Source: Drouetiella hepatica Uher 2000/2452 (GTDB lineage: Bacteria > Cyanobacteriota > Cyanobacteriia > Elainellales > Elainellaceae). From it: a DNA stretch of 64,000 nucleotides. Location of the stretch: NCBI GenBank assembly GCA_019359505.1, contig JAHHHD010000003.1, positions 124,001 to 188,000 of the forward strand, read 5' to 3'. Position 1 is the stretch's first letter, and every line of letters begins with the position of its first letter. This document shows, one piece after another, positions 51,931 through 62,925 of this stretch. The position numbers were made by a program, and so were the translations under genes. A model generated the notes under the pieces. That model was not told where the DNA came from, made no database searches, and saw only the letters and a list, made by a program, of their open reading frames with translations.

Positions 51931-52022
51931 TATAGCGGTCGCCAGTTTGCTTAAGACATTTTAGTGGAGCGCGAAGCGTCCCACCAAAAATGTCCCCATC
52001 CCAACCGCCTTGGCGGTTGCTA
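51931..52022 (-). repeat. Type A palindromic element, copy A5
   Basis: Inverted orientation: GGTCGCCAGTTTGCTTAAGA, arms GACATTTTAGTGGAG and GTCCCACCAAAAATGTC no longer match perfectly, tip CGCGAAGCG, then CCGCCTTGGCGGTTGC. It occupies almost all of the 117 bases between sdhA and the yebC-like gene, both on the minus strand. Confidence 0.8.
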
Positions 52023-52038
52023 CCCATGTCCCATGCTC

Positions 52039-53769
52039 CTAATACTTGCGCTCTAGCGGCTCAAACATCGTCAGCGATACAGGACGATAGTTGATATTGA
52101 TACCCGCTGGAGAGTAAAACGCCATCGTGTGCTTGAGAAAATCAGGATCATTGCGATCGGGAAAATCTTCCCGGCAATGTGCCCCTCGGCTCTCCTGACG
52201 ATTGAGTGCGCCTGTGAGAATCATTTCTCCGACGATCAGCAGACTTTGCAGCTCCAAAGCCTCCACGAGTTCGCTGTTCCAAACTGCGCCTTTTTCGTCA
52301 AGATAGATGCGCTGAGCTTTTTGGCGGATACCTTGCAGTTTTTCCAGCCCTTCCCGCATCAATGCCTCATTACGGAAAACGCCGCAGTAGTCAGTCATGC
52401 AGTCCTGGAAAGCTTGACGAACTTCGTTGATACGGTACTGTCCCGGCAAGTCAATCAGCTCCTGAATTTGCTGTTCTGCCTGAGTTAAGTAACGCTGCTC
52501 ATCTACATCAGGAAGCTTGCGGTTTTGCACATATTGGGCGATCGCTGCTCCGGTACGCTTGCCATACACCACACATTCCAACAGCGAATTGCTGCCCAGC
52601 CGATTGGCACCATGCACCGACACACAGGCAGTCTCGCCAGCCGCAAAAAAGCTTTCCACCAGCCCATCGCCAATGCCGCTACGCACTCGCCCATCTGTAT
52701 TGGTGGGAATGCCGCCCATGGAGTAATGAACGGTAGGACGCACAGGCATCGGCTCGGTCACGGCATCAATCCCCACCAGCCGATGGGCTTCTTCCCAGCA
52801 GAAAGGGACTCGGCTCATGATTTGCTCTTTACCCATGTGGCGCAGATCGAGGTAGACAAAAGGCCCACCTGCACTGCCGTCTTTATGAACACCGCGTCCC
52901 GCCCGAATTTCGAGTGTGATAGCGCGGGAGGTAATGTCTCTAGGAGCTAACTCCATGCGGCTAGGGGCATAGGTCGCCATAAAGCGATCGCCCTCACTGT
53001 TGATTAAATAGGCTCCTTCGCCCCGCACGGCCTCCGAGATCAGGACGCCCACCGGATACAGACCCGTGGGATGAAACTGGACAAATTCCATGTCTTCTAG
53101 GGGCAGTCCGGCAACAGCCGTCATCGCCAGCCCGTCTCCGGTAGAGGCATAGTCGTTGGAGGTAGTGTTGTAAACCCGCCCGTAGCCGCCCGTGGCAAAC
53201 ATGATGGCTTTGGCTCGGACGACTTCCAGACGGCGATCGCGGATGCGATACATCACCAGCCCCTTTGCCTGATCTTCTTCCAAAATCAGCCGCATCACAT
53301 ACCACTCGTCATAGATCTGTACGCCGTAGCGCCGCAGATTGTTGACCAACTCATGCAGAATGGCGTGTCCGGTTTTGTCGGCAGCGTAGCAGGTGCGTTT
53401 GTGGGAATGTCCGCCAAAGGCACGCTGGGCAATACGTCCGTCAGGCAAGCGGGAGAACAGTACGCCCATATGTTCTAGATCGATCACCACGTCAGGGGCT
53501 TCGCGGGTGAGAATTTCGACGGCATCCTGATCGGCTAGGTAGTCAGAGCCTTTCACCGTATCAAAGGCGTGGGCTTGCCAAGTATCTTCTGGATCGATGT
53601 TCTTTAACGTGGCTGCCATGCCGCCTTGAGCTGCCACAGAGTGCGATCGGATGGGGTGGGTTTTTGCCACCACGGCAATGCTCAAGCTAGGGTCAGTTCT
53701 AGCGATCTCGACTGCCGCGCGTGTTCCTGCCAAGCCACCGCCCACAATTACGACATCATGCTCAATCAT
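52039..53769 (-). CDS. sdhA: Succinate dehydrogenase/fumarate reductase flavoprotein subunit
   Basis: 576 residues. FAD loop [13 protein letters not shown], the covalent FAD-attachment His43 in [13 protein letters not shown], active-site blocks HPTGLYPVG and [12 protein letters not shown], and the Arg-rich [11 protein letters not shown] region. Oxidises succinate in the thylakoid or plasma membrane respiratory chain of cyanobacteria. The iron-sulfur subunit sdhB is not adjacent, as is usual in cyanobacteria. Divergent from vipp1. Confidence 0.95.
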   Translation of the reverse strand: MIEHDVVIVGGGLAGTRAAVEIARTDPSLSIAVVAKTHPIRSHSVAAQGGMAATLKNIDPEDTWQAHAFDTVKGSDYLADQDAVEILTREAPDVVIDLEHMGVLFSRLPDGRIAQRAFGGHSHKRTCYAADKTGHAILHELVNNLRRYGVQIYDEWYVMRLILEEDQAKGLVMYRIRDRRLEVVRAKAIMFATGGYGRVYNTTSNDYASTGDGLAMTAVAGLPLEDMEFVQFHPTGLYPVGVLISEAVRGEGAYLINSEGDRFMATYAPSRMELAPRDITSRAITLEIRAGRGVHKDGSAGGPFVYLDLRHMGKEQIMSRVPFCWEEAHRLVGIDAVTEPMPVRPTVHYSMGGIPTNTDGRVRSGIGDGLVESFFAAGETACVSVHGANRLGSNSLLECVVYGKRTGAAIAQYVQNRKLPDVDEQRYLTQAEQQIQELIDLPGQYRINEVRQAFQDCMTDYCGVFRNEALMREGLEKLQGIRQKAQRIYLDEKGAVWNSELVEALELQSLLIVGEMILTGALNRQESRGAHCREDFPDRNDPDFLKHTMAFYSPAGININYRPVSLTMFEPLERKY

Positions 53770-53949
53770 GTCCAGGTTTCTATCGCTACGCTACTGTCTC
53801 TCTATCCTGACGCAACTTGTAGGGTCTGGCATAGAAACCGCTGAACTTCTTTAGAAATGGAGTTTGGAGGAGCTGTCTCAAACCTTCCTTCTATAAGGTG
53901 CGGTACCATGAAGCAATCGCCCTGCCTCATGGGCTAATGGAGTTTGGGT

Positions 53950-54711
53950 ATGGGATTATTTGATCGAATTGGACGGGTCGTTCGCGCCAATCTTAACAGC
54001 ATGGTCAGCCAGTCAGAAGATCCAGAGAAGATACTGGAGCAGGCGGTGCTAGATATGCAAAACGACTTGATCCAGGTTCGGCAAGCCGTTGCCCAGGCGA
54101 TCGCCACCCAGAAGCGCACTGAGCGACAGATCTCTCAGTCTCAAGCGACTGCCGAAGAATGGTATCGACGGGCGCAGTTGGCTCTGCAAAAAAATGATGA
54201 AACCCTGGCTCGTGAAGCTCTTGCCCGTCGCCAGTCCTACCAAGACACCGCCAACGCCCTCAAGTCACAAATTGAGCAGCAAAGCACTGTAGTCGGCAAG
54301 CTGAAGCAAAATATGGTGACGCTAGAAAGCAAGCTCTCGGAAGCCAGAACCAAGAAAGATATGTACATTGCTCGTGCCCGTTCGGCAAAAGCCTCGCAGC
54401 AGCTCAACGAAATGCTCGATCGCGTCGGCACCAACAACGCTATGGCAGCTTTCGATCGCATGGAGGAGAGAGTCCTGCAACTAGAGGCTCAGTCCGAGGC
54501 GATCGCTGAATTGAGCAGTGGAGATGCGATCGAGAAGCAGTTCAAGGTGTTAGAAAGCGGCGGCAATGTCGATGATGAGCTGGCAGCCCTCAAAGCCAAG
54601 CTGATTGCCGGAGATGCTCCCAGTCTCACCGCCTCACCCTCAAATCCGGCAAAGCGATCGGCGATCGACGATGAGCTGGAGCAGCTGCGGGCAAAGTTGG
54701 AGGAGAGCTAA
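53950..54711 (+). CDS. vipp1: Vipp1/PspA (IM30) membrane-remodelling protein
   Basis: 253 residues from the ATG at 53950 (MGLFDRIGRVVRANLN); GGAG is about 8 bases upstream. An ESCRT-III-like protein that forms ring and rod assemblies and supports thylakoid biogenesis. The amphipathic helix 0, the long coiled coil (about 25-150) and the EKQFKVLE...VDDELAALKAKL block are all present. A linker and a final helix (SAIDDELEQLRAKLEES) extend past the PspA core, which favours Vipp1 over PspA; cyanobacteria often have both, so the paralogue is not certain. Confidence 0.85.
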   Translation: MGLFDRIGRVVRANLNSMVSQSEDPEKILEQAVLDMQNDLIQVRQAVAQAIATQKRTERQISQSQATAEEWYRRAQLALQKNDETLAREALARRQSYQDTANALKSQIEQQSTVVGKLKQNMVTLESKLSEARTKKDMYIARARSAKASQQLNEMLDRVGTNNAMAAFDRMEERVLQLEAQSEAIAELSSGDAIEKQFKVLESGGNVDDELAALKAKLIAGDAPSLTASPSNPAKRSAIDDELEQLRAKLEES

Positions 54712-54717
54712 TTCTGC

Positions 54718-55389
54718 GTGAGGAATATCGAATTTGAGGGAGGCGATCGCCCCCAGGTGATTTTTCTGGATGCTGTCGGCACCTTGTTCGGCGTGAAAGG
54801 TAGCGTGGGGGAAACCTATCGGCAAGTGGCGCAAAAGTTTGGAGTCGAAGTAGAGGCGGCGCTGCTGGACAAAGCCTTTTACCACAGCTTCAAAACTGCT
54901 GAAGCTCCTATGGCGTTTCCTGGCGCAACGCCAGCCGAGATTCCCCAAAAAGAATATGAATGGTGGGAGCAGTTGGCGCACCGAACCTTTGAGAGAGCAG
55001 GGGTGAGCGATCGCTTTGCCAATTTCTCAGAATTCTTTGCGGCGCTCTATGCCCATTTTGCCACCGCCCAGCCTTGGGAGATCTATCCTGACGTTCTTCC
55101 AGCGCTAAAACATTGGCAGAGTCAAGGCATTCCCCTAGGCGTGTTGTCCAACTTTGACACGCGCCTTCATGATGTCCTGTCTGCTCTGCAACTCTCCGAG
55201 TTTTTCACCTCAGTTACTATCTCGACTGAAGTTGGAGCCGCTAAACCTCACCCTAAAATTTTCCAAAAAGCACTCGCAAAACACGGCTGCCCTTCAGAAA
55301 AAGCGTGGCACATTGGCGACAGCTTCAAAGAAGATTACGAAGGGGCTAAAAATCTGGGTATCCGAGCCATTTGGATCAAGCGCGGCTAA
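54718..55389 (+). CDS. HAD-superfamily protein with altered motif I
   Basis: 223 residues starting at GTG 54718, with the GGAGG of the vipp1 end as ribosome site, 6 bases after the vipp1 stop. HAD motif II is LGVLSNFD, motif III is Lys in GAAKPHPKIF, and motif IV is HIGDSFKEDYEGA. Motif I reads FLDAVGTLFG: the nucleophile Asp is kept, but the second Asp of DxDxT is Val. This is the HDHD3-like group, so phosphatase activity is doubtful. Probably co-transcribed with vipp1. Confidence 0.85.
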   Translation: MRNIEFEGGDRPQVIFLDAVGTLFGVKGSVGETYRQVAQKFGVEVEAALLDKAFYHSFKTAEAPMAFPGATPAEIPQKEYEWWEQLAHRTFERAGVSDRFANFSEFFAALYAHFATAQPWEIYPDVLPALKHWQSQGIPLGVLSNFDTRLHDVLSALQLSEFFTSVTISTEVGAAKPHPKIFQKALAKHGCPSEKAWHIGDSFKEDYEGAKNLGIRAIWIKRG

Positions 55390-55494
55390 AAACAGAATTT
55401 CAGCGACTTCCCCAACTATGCTAGAGGTATAGCCTAGGCTGAACTTAGTCCAAACTCACAGTCCAAATTCACTGAATCACTCAACAAACGGGAT

Positions 55495-56736
55495 ATGCAA
55501 ACTCTTCCCAATCTAGCTAGTGCTCAACCTTCGGCGTTCAACTTGCCCACAGACGGCACCCTTCGTCGTCGCAAAACCCGCCCGGTTCCGGTCGGCAGTA
55601 TAACGATCGGGGGTGGTCATCCGGTTGCCGTGCAGTCGATGATCAACGAAGACACTCTGGATATCGATGGTTCCGTGGCAGCGATTCGGCGGCTGCATGA
55701 AATTGGCTGCGAAATTGTCCGTGTTACCGTGCCCAGCATGGCTCACGCAAAGGCTATGGAAGAGATTCGCGATCGCCTTTACGCCTCCTATCAACCTGTG
55801 CCCCTGGTGGCAGATGTGCATCACAACGGCTTGAAAATTGCCCTGGAAGTAGCAAACTACGTGGACAACGTGCGGATCAATCCGGGTCTTTATGTGTTTG
55901 AGAAGCCCAGCGCCAATCGCACCGAATATACTCCGGCAGAGTTTCAGGAAATTGGTGAGAAAATCCGGGAAACCCTGGAGCCGCTGGTAATTTCCCTGCG
56001 AGATCAGAACAAATCCATTCGGATTGGAGTGAATCACGGCTCCCTTGCCGAGCGGATGCTGTTTACCTACGGCGATACGCCCGAAGGCATGGTGGAGTCG
56101 GCGCTGGAGTTCATTCGCATCTGCGAAGACCTGAATTTTTACAATATCGAAATTTCGTTGAAGGCATCCAAAGTGCCCGTGATGATCGCGGCAAACCGCC
56201 TGATGGTCGCCCGGATGGATGCCTTGGGCATGGACTACCCGCTGCACTTGGGCGTGACTGAAGCCGGAGATGGCGAATATGGGCGGATTAAGTCTACGGC
56301 AGGGATTGGCACCCTGCTGGCGGAAGGTATCGGTGACACCATCCGCGTTTCGCTAACGGAAGCGCCGGAGAAAGAAATTCCGGTTTGTTATGGCATTTTG
56401 CAGGCTTTGGGGCTACGTCGGACGATGGTGGAGTATGTGGCTTGTCCCTCCTGCGGTCGGACGCTGTTTAACCTGGAAGAAGTGCTGCACAAAGTCCGCG
56501 AAGCCACCAGCCATCTGACTGGGCTGAACATTGCCGTTATGGGCTGCATCGTTAATGGCCCCGGCGAAATGGCAGATGCCGATTATGGCTATGTGGGTAA
56601 ACAGGCGGGCTACATTTCTCTCTATCGCGGTCGAGAAGAGATCAAGCGCGTTCCTGAAGAGCAAGGCGTAGAGGAATTAATTAACCTGATTAAAGGCGAC
56701 GGGCAGTGGATTGAGCCACAGGTGAGTGAGCCGTAG
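55495..56736 (+). CDS. ispG: 4-hydroxy-3-methylbut-2-enyl-diphosphate synthase
   Basis: Penultimate step of the MEP isoprenoid pathway; a [4Fe-4S] enzyme that in cyanobacteria takes electrons from ferredoxin. 413 residues. N-terminal TIM barrel ([46 protein letters not shown]) and C-terminal cluster domain with [10 protein letters not shown] and [21 protein letters not shown], giving the three cluster Cys. ATG at 55495 is the only good start. Monocistronic. Confidence 0.97.
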   Translation: MQTLPNLASAQPSAFNLPTDGTLRRRKTRPVPVGSITIGGGHPVAVQSMINEDTLDIDGSVAAIRRLHEIGCEIVRVTVPSMAHAKAMEEIRDRLYASYQPVPLVADVHHNGLKIALEVANYVDNVRINPGLYVFEKPSANRTEYTPAEFQEIGEKIRETLEPLVISLRDQNKSIRIGVNHGSLAERMLFTYGDTPEGMVESALEFIRICEDLNFYNIEISLKASKVPVMIAANRLMVARMDALGMDYPLHLGVTEAGDGEYGRIKSTAGIGTLLAEGIGDTIRVSLTEAPEKEIPVCYGILQALGLRRTMVEYVACPSCGRTLFNLEEVLHKVREATSHLTGLNIAVMGCIVNGPGEMADADYGYVGKQAGYISLYRGREEIKRVPEEQGVEELINLIKGDGQWIEPQVSEP

Positions 56737-56758
56737 TTCAAATCATAGACCAAAGCTC

Positions 56759-56803
56759 TTTGTGATTTGAAAGGGGTACGCAGCACCTCTTTCAAATCAC
56801 AAA
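56759..56803. repeat. Palindrome (type C10)
   Basis: TTTGTGATTTGAAAGGGGT and CACCTCTTTCAAATCACAAA nearly pair around ACGCAG. Starts 22 bases after the ispG stop, where it may form the 3' hairpin of that transcript. Confidence 0.7.
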
Positions 56804-56894
56804 CTTCAGCCCGGTTTTCTTCCGTCTATGCTAGATTGGGCGTACCTTCGTTACCGCTAATCCTCTTCTGCTCAATCCTCATCTGGATCAAACT

Positions 56895-58187
56895 ATGGTC
56901 ATTACAAAGCGTGGACTTGTTTTAGGTGCAACTGCCGTCGCTGTCGCCGCAGTGACTGTTACCGGAGCGGGGTTGCACCTGTCTCAAGGTCAAGCCTTCT
57001 TTCAGGGAAACCCGAAAGAGTTGATTGATGAGGTTTGGCAGCTGATCGATCGCACCTATGTTGATCCCACCTTTAATCAGACTGATTGGCGAGCCGTGCG
57101 GCAGGAATATTTAGGCAGATCCTACAGCACGCCTAAGGAAGGCTATGATGCGATTCGGGAAATGCTGAAGAAGCTTGACGATCCCTACACGCGCTTCATG
57201 GATCCTGAGCAATTCCGCGATATGCAGATTGATACCTCAGGAGAATTGACTGGAGTAGGTATTCAGCTTTCTCAGGATGAGGAGACCAAAGAGCTGATTG
57301 TGGTATCGCCCATTGAGGATACGCCTGCCTTCCGAGCCGGAATCATGGCACGAGATGTCATCACCAAAATTGATGGTAAAAGCACGCAGGGTATGGATAG
57401 CAACGATGCTGTGAGTCTGATTCGGGGCGAAGTGGGTACTCAAGTAAAGCTCACTATCCGACGTGGCACTCAGGAAATTGACTACACCCTGGATCGGGCG
57501 CGCATTGAGATTCACCCTGTGAAATACTCCGTGCAGGATAGTTCTGGCAGCAAGATCGGCTACATTCGCCTGACTCAATTCAGCGCTAATGCCCCAGACG
57601 AAATGCGATCGGCAATTAAAGATTTAGAGTCAAAAGGGGTTGTGGGCTACACTCTTGACCTGCGCTCCAATCCAGGTGGCTTGCTTTACTCCGGTATTGA
57701 CATTGCGCGGATGTGGATTAACGAGGGTGGCATTGTTTCGACCGTCGATCGCCAGGGAGTTTCAGAAAAAGAGAGCGCTAACGGCACTGCACTAACTACC
57801 AAGCCCTTAGTGGTGTTGGTAGATGGCGGCTCGGCAAGCGCCAGCGAGATTTTGTCGGGAGCGCTGCAAGACGACAAGCGCGGCACGTTGGTGGGAAGCC
57901 AAACCTTCGGTAAAGGATTGGTGCAATCGGTGCGGGGTCTGGGAGACGGCTCTGGTCTGGCAGTGACGGTGGCAAAGTATCTCACCCCCAGCGGTCGGGA
58001 TATCAACCGTTCTGGTATTAGACCTGACGTGGTAATTGACCTAACGGATGACCAGCGCAAAGACTTGTTTGGCGCAAACAATCGCCTAGGTACAGCTGAC
58101 GATATTCAGTATGCCAAGGCGCTAGAGGTGCTGAATCAAGAAATTGCTGAAGCGCGATCGGGTTCCCAGGCAAACACAAGACCCTAA
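56895..58187 (+). CDS. ctp: Carboxyl-terminal processing protease (S41A)
   Basis: 430 residues. N-terminal signal or anchor segment (GLVLGATAVAVAAVTVTGAGL), then a PDZ domain (about 115-200, IVVSPIEDTPAFRAGI), then the catalytic domain with LDLRSNPGGLL, nucleophile Ser315 in GGSASASEIL and general base Lys340 in TFGKGLVQ, 25 residues apart as in the family. Cyanobacteria have CtpA, CtpB and CtpC; CtpA matures the D1 protein of photosystem II. Which paralogue this is cannot be settled here. Confidence 0.93.
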   Translation: MVITKRGLVLGATAVAVAAVTVTGAGLHLSQGQAFFQGNPKELIDEVWQLIDRTYVDPTFNQTDWRAVRQEYLGRSYSTPKEGYDAIREMLKKLDDPYTRFMDPEQFRDMQIDTSGELTGVGIQLSQDEETKELIVVSPIEDTPAFRAGIMARDVITKIDGKSTQGMDSNDAVSLIRGEVGTQVKLTIRRGTQEIDYTLDRARIEIHPVKYSVQDSSGSKIGYIRLTQFSANAPDEMRSAIKDLESKGVVGYTLDLRSNPGGLLYSGIDIARMWINEGGIVSTVDRQGVSEKESANGTALTTKPLVVLVDGGSASASEILSGALQDDKRGTLVGSQTFGKGLVQSVRGLGDGSGLAVTVAKYLTPSGRDINRSGIRPDVVIDLTDDQRKDLFGANNRLGTADDIQYAKALEVLNQEIAEARSGSQANTRP

Positions 58188-58391
58188 TGAGTTGCCCTGC
58201 CCGAATTACGAGGTCTGCATACCCAAAGATTGGGGGGATGCTCTAGGTGTGTTGTTGATTTATTTTGAAAGGGTAAAAATATTGCCATCAATGGGGCGTT
58301 TGTAAACACTCCTCGTGGTAGGGCTTGCTCTTTAAGTGATCTCTGGGGTTGCTGAAAGTCCCATCTGCCTAGCGGTGGGGTCGTTTACGTT

Positions 58392-59586
<1,195 letters not shown>

Positions 59587-59683
59587 CCCTACATAATTGA
59601 GTTAGGACGAGTTATTTTTTGAGAGCCGCGCTCCGCGCGGCTCTCAAAAAATAACTCATTGGATCTAAGCGCGTAGCGCTATA
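59587..59683 (-). repeat. Type B palindromic element, copy B4 (inside the GAPDH remnant)
   Basis: Inverted orientation: ACATAATTGAGTTAGGA, arm GAGTTATTTTTTGAGAGCC, tip CGCTCCGCG (reverse complement of CGCGGAGCG), complementary arm, then CTAAGCGCGTAGCGCTATAT. GAPDH coding sequence resumes at the next base. Confidence 0.85.
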
Positions 59684-59746
59684 TATGACAATGAGTGGGG
59701 CTATGCCTGCCGCGTGATTGCCCTGCTGTTGGCAATGGCTGGAATG

Positions 59747-61156
59747 TTATTGCGTTGCAAACTTTGGGCGGTGCTGTGCCCAGGGTCTTGCTGCCTCTAT
59801 TTGAGCTGCTAGGGCAATTAGGGTCGCCTCATCGGCCGGACGACCGACGATTTGAATCCCCAGCGGCAGACCTTCAGGGGTAAAGGTGCCTGTGGGCAGA
59901 GCGATCGCGGGCTGTCCTGTGGTGTTAGCCAACGGACAGGGGGCAACCCAGCGGACGACCTTTGCTAGGATCTCTGCTGGGTCAAGGTTTGCCCATTCCC
60001 CGACGCGAATTTGTGGATGCAGATAGGTCGGCACAAGCAGCACGTCATAGCGATCGAAAAATGCCACAATTTGACGGCTAATTCTTTGCAATGTCCAGAC
60101 TGCCTTTTGATAGTCGCCGTTAGAGCCTCCCTGTTCGTAGAGCCAGCGATTGAGCGGCTGCATGGCTTCAGGCGGCAGTCCACAGGCGCTAATGCCCGTT
60201 CTCCAGAGTAGCTTGAAGGGTTCAACCATGTTGGCAGTGCCCTCTGGGAATCCAGGCTCTACCTGGTGTCCCAGGCTTTCCAAGAGCTGAGCAGTGTCTA
60301 AAACAGCTTGAGCGCAAAGTGAATCCGCTTCTCCAACCGGAGCGATCGCCGTGCTGTAGGCAATTCGGAGCGGCTTCATGCCCTGAGCCGCCGTTAAAGC
60401 AACCTGCACAAAAGTCGGCTCAGGATCGGGCAGCCAGTAAGGATCGCCCGTGATGTAGCCCGACATCACATCGAGCAATGCAGCGGCATCTGCCACCGTG
60501 TGCGCCAGCGTGCCAAAGGCTCCTAGCCCACTCAGGGCATCGCCGATCGGAGCATAGGAGACTCGCCCCCTAGCGGGCTTGATGCCCACCAATCCACAGC
60601 AAAAAGCTGGCCCTCGGATCGAGCCACCGCCATCTGAGCCTTGGGCGATCGCTGAAAAACCTGCTGCCACTGAAGCTGCCGCGCCGCCGCTCGATCCACC
60701 TGGCGTGTAGTCTAAATTCCAGGGGTTGCGGGCGGGTGGAAAGGCTTCCACCTCGGTGTAGGGCAAAGAACCCATCTCAGAAGTTGCCGATTTGCCCAAG
60801 ATCACGAAACCTGCGCCTTTAATCCGAGTCACCATGCCATCGTCGTAGCTAGATTTGTGATCCAGCATTGCCTTGTTGCCGTAGGTGCAGCGAACCCCTG
60901 CCACTGCATTTAAGTCTTTGATGGAAATAGGCACTCCCCAGAAGGGTGGTAGATCTGGTGGGGCGGCTTCAGTCTTAGCTCTGGCATCTGCTAACGCCTC
61001 GTCAGCAATGACCGTATAAAAGCTTCCCAACTGCGGATCAAGCTGCTGAATCCGATCGAGATAAAGCTGTGTCAATTCCAATGGAGAAATTTCTTTGCTG
61101 CGAATCAGCCGCGCCTGTTCCAACGCGGGTGCAAATGCCAGATCTAGCGAGTTCAT
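59747..61156 (-). CDS. Amidase-signature family enzyme
   Basis: 469 residues. Catalytic Lys80 in [14 protein letters not shown], cis-Ser155 in [16 protein letters not shown], and nucleophile Ser179 in [11 protein letters not shown]; the 24-residue spacing of the two Ser matches the family. It hydrolyses an amide, possibly aryl or acyl amide; GatA is less likely because the C-terminal half is closer to general amidases and no gatB/C is near. Its 3' end abuts the GAPDH remnant. Confidence 0.9.
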   Translation of the reverse strand: MNSLDLAFAPALEQARLIRSKEISPLELTQLYLDRIQQLDPQLGSFYTVIADEALADARAKTEAAPPDLPPFWGVPISIKDLNAVAGVRCTYGNKAMLDHKSSYDDGMVTRIKGAGFVILGKSATSEMGSLPYTEVEAFPPARNPWNLDYTPGGSSGGAAASVAAGFSAIAQGSDGGGSIRGPAFCCGLVGIKPARGRVSYAPIGDALSGLGAFGTLAHTVADAAALLDVMSGYITGDPYWLPDPEPTFVQVALTAAQGMKPLRIAYSTAIAPVGEADSLCAQAVLDTAQLLESLGHQVEPGFPEGTANMVEPFKLLWRTGISACGLPPEAMQPLNRWLYEQGGSNGDYQKAVWTLQRISRQIVAFFDRYDVLLVPTYLHPQIRVGEWANLDPAEILAKVVRWVAPCPLANTTGQPAIALPTGTFTPEGLPLGIQIVGRPADEATLIALAAQIEAARPWAQHRPKFATQ

Positions 61157-61250
61157 GCAGGTGTCCTTAAGCGATCGCAGGTTTATATCTAGAATCTCAA
61201 AATCTAAAATTCCATAGACTCTAACAGCAAATCGCAGGTTAACTCACTTC

Positions 61251-61706
61251 TCATCCGCCAGATGATGGATTGGCTGGACGGGGCGGCATTCCAGGCGGTA
61301 TTCCGGGCTGGGGCATACGCGCTGTTCCTTCTACGGGTCGCCGTTGCGGGAAGGCACACTCTACAGTAATTTTGACATTACAGGCAACGGTGCCTTTGGC
61401 GATGTAGGGCATTCCGGTTTCGCCGCCGACATTGACACCAAACTCCAGCGTCACCTTTTGCACATCTGCCAGTGCCGCATCCTTGAAGGCATTGAGCGTG
61501 TACTTGGTGTAAACCTTGATGGTGTTTTGAATTTGCTCAAAGCTACGCGCCATTTGCATCACGCTACCGCTAGACTCCCAGCCTTTGCCACCCCCTCGCT
61601 GCACTTCTTCTGGCTCCTCGATCGCCACTGGCACCTCTATATCATCTTCAGCCTCTATATAAATGATGGTATCTTCGTCAATCTGAACCGCTTGAAGTTT
61701 TGGCAT
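61251..61706 (-). CDS. Trypsin-co-occurring domain (CU044_2847) family protein
   Basis: 151 residues. Pattern VQIDEDTIIYIEAEDD, then MARSFEQIQNTIKVYTKYTLNAFKDA, then VQKVTLEFGVNVGGETGMPYIAKGTVACNVKITVE, which fits the family; its members often sit beside trypsin-like proteases, NACHT/CHAT proteins or other predicted conflict systems. The tail is Pro/Gly-rich. No protease or effector neighbours it here. An alternative is a stand-alone housekeeping adaptor. Divergent neighbours are unrelated. Confidence 0.7.
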   Translation of the reverse strand: MPKLQAVQIDEDTIIYIEAEDDIEVPVAIEEPEEVQRGGGKGWESSGSVMQMARSFEQIQNTIKVYTKYTLNAFKDAALADVQKVTLEFGVNVGGETGMPYIAKGTVACNVKITVECAFPQRRPVEGTARMPQPGIPPGMPPRPANPSSGG

Positions 61707-62020
61707 AGAACGAGTTGCACCTTTGGCGATATCTTGCTTTACGAGAATACGTCAGGAGAGGGAGCGATCGCACAGGTATCTATCCCCCCACAGGCAGCAC
61801 TATTACTCACAGGCAGCATTGTAACGTTCTAAAATTTGTAAAGTTCCAAAACAAGACTCCACACCGCCTCATTTTTTCTGTAGCATAAAATACATAATCA
61901 AGTTTATATTGTTGATTTGCAAATAGTTTGACTGCAAAGTTATAGGTTTTCTCCCTTGCAGCCCAAACGTTATAAGCAAGATTTGCATACCAGGATAAAC
62001 TCTTCACTTCATAGGAGATT
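61707..62020. other. Gene-free AT-rich stretch
   Basis: 314 bases between divergent genes. An open minus-strand frame crosses it (61807-62109) but overlaps the start of the well-supported + strand gene and has no recognisable pattern or ribosome site. It probably holds both promoters. Confidence 0.5.
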
Positions 62021-62272
62021 ATGAAACTACAACTTGACACTCGTACGGCACATATTCCCGCATCTGTTTGGGAAAACCTCAGTCCTTGCTCCGATGTTGT
62101 TCCTAGCAAAATAGAGTCTTCTACTTGGGTTAAGCTACTTCATCCGCCCACAGCTTTTAGCTTTGATGAAGCTTGGCTGCTTTGCCAAGTCTCTGAAAGT
62201 CAATGGCTAGGTTGGATTCCCGATTATGGTGAGATGCTGTTAAATCTAGATGAGTTTGCTATGCCCGTTTAA
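62021..62272 (+). CDS. Small conserved-looking protein of unknown function
   Basis: 83 residues. ATG at 62021 preceded by AGGAG. The second half, LHPPTAFSFDEAWLLCQVSESQWLGWIPDYGEMLL, has the aromatic-rich compact pattern of small cyanobacterial hypotheticals. No signal peptide or helix. Neighbours give no clue. Confidence 0.65.
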   Translation: MKLQLDTRTAHIPASVWENLSPCSDVVPSKIESSTWVKLLHPPTAFSFDEAWLLCQVSESQWLGWIPDYGEMLLNLDEFAMPV

Positions 62273-62283
62273 ACCGCTTCAGC

Positions 62284-62480
62284 TCAGATCTTAAAAACTT
62301 GTGGGAAATAGTAATTAGAATTGCTGAAGTACTTTTGTCTTGAAGATTTAAAGATGATTGAAAAGAGTTGCCGATCTTTATCAAGATTAACGTTCTCGTC
62401 CCCTTTGAGTAGAGCTTGAGCTGCATCATATCCTATGGCAGTACGCCAGTTAGCTGCTGTTAGATCCCTAAGCCTCTTAC
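62284..62480 (-). pseudogene. C-terminal remnant of an unidentified gene cut at a type A element
   Basis: A 64-codon open stretch on the minus strand ends at a TGA (62284-62286). Its translation includes LRDLTAANWRTAIGYDAAQA, then LLKGDENVNLDKDRQLF. WRTA-x-x-YDAAQ-LL resembles the C-terminal region of periplasmic branched-chain amino acid or amide binding proteins, but this is weak. Coding sequence stops exactly where element A7 begins, and no continuation was found on its other side. Confidence 0.4.
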
Positions 62481-62565
62481 TATGGCAACCGCCAAGGCGG
62501 TTAGAACGGAAACATTTTTGGTGGGGCGCTTAGCGCCCCACCAAAAATGTCTTAAGAATCGTGGA
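62481..62565 (+). repeat. Type A palindromic element, copy A7
   Basis: Flank GGCAACCGCCAAGGCGGTTA, arms AACATTTTTGGTGGGG and CCCCACCAAAAATGTC, tip CGCTTAGCG. The right flank after TTAAG departs from the consensus, so the element is truncated or fused there. Confidence 0.75.
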
Positions 62566-62925
62566 TTAAATAACCTGTACAACCGGGCTGCTGTAGGGGC
62601 TTAGCCCTATAGTTGGCGATCCCATGAGCCGCTCCATCATGGGCAAATCTGATAGCAGGCTAGAGAGCATGAAACTTTTTCGCTACAGCCGCTTTCAAGA
62701 AAATGGTGTGGTTAAGTCACCGCTAAGCTATTCGCAAACTCGTGAATTAAAATAGCCTATAAATTAAGACCCAAGGAAGATATTCCTTGGGTCTTAATTT
62801 ATGGTCATTGGCGAGACATAAATTTGTTTAAAAGGACTCCTCTGCGCCCCTCTTGAACAGGTTTATACCTAGAACCAACAGCGCCGGATCGCTTTGCCTC
62901 TGACGGATGTACGGACTAATGCAGC
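62566..62925. other. Gene-free stretch with a perfect palindrome
   Basis: No gene supported on either strand. A short TGTAGGGGCTTAGCCCTATA hairpin lies near 62590-62610. A perfect 20-base-arm inverted repeat occupies 62759-62802 and is listed separately. Confidence 0.5.
62759..62802. terminator. Perfect 20-bp-arm hairpin, possible bidirectional terminator
   Basis: ATAAATTAAGACCCAAGGAA, four-base loop GATA, and the exact reverse complement. The G/C-rich upper stem flanked by A/T-rich lower stem gives runs of T/A on both strands, as in bidirectional terminators. It lies 124 bases beyond the stop of the RRM gene. Confidence 0.55.

Noticed and set aside
55513-56247. Long minus-strand frame of 244 codons
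   Set aside because: It is the antisense shadow of ispG, whose motifs are unmistakable.
61807-62109. A 100-residue minus-strand protein
   Set aside because: It overlaps a + strand gene with a good ribosome site, has AT-driven composition and shows no family pattern.
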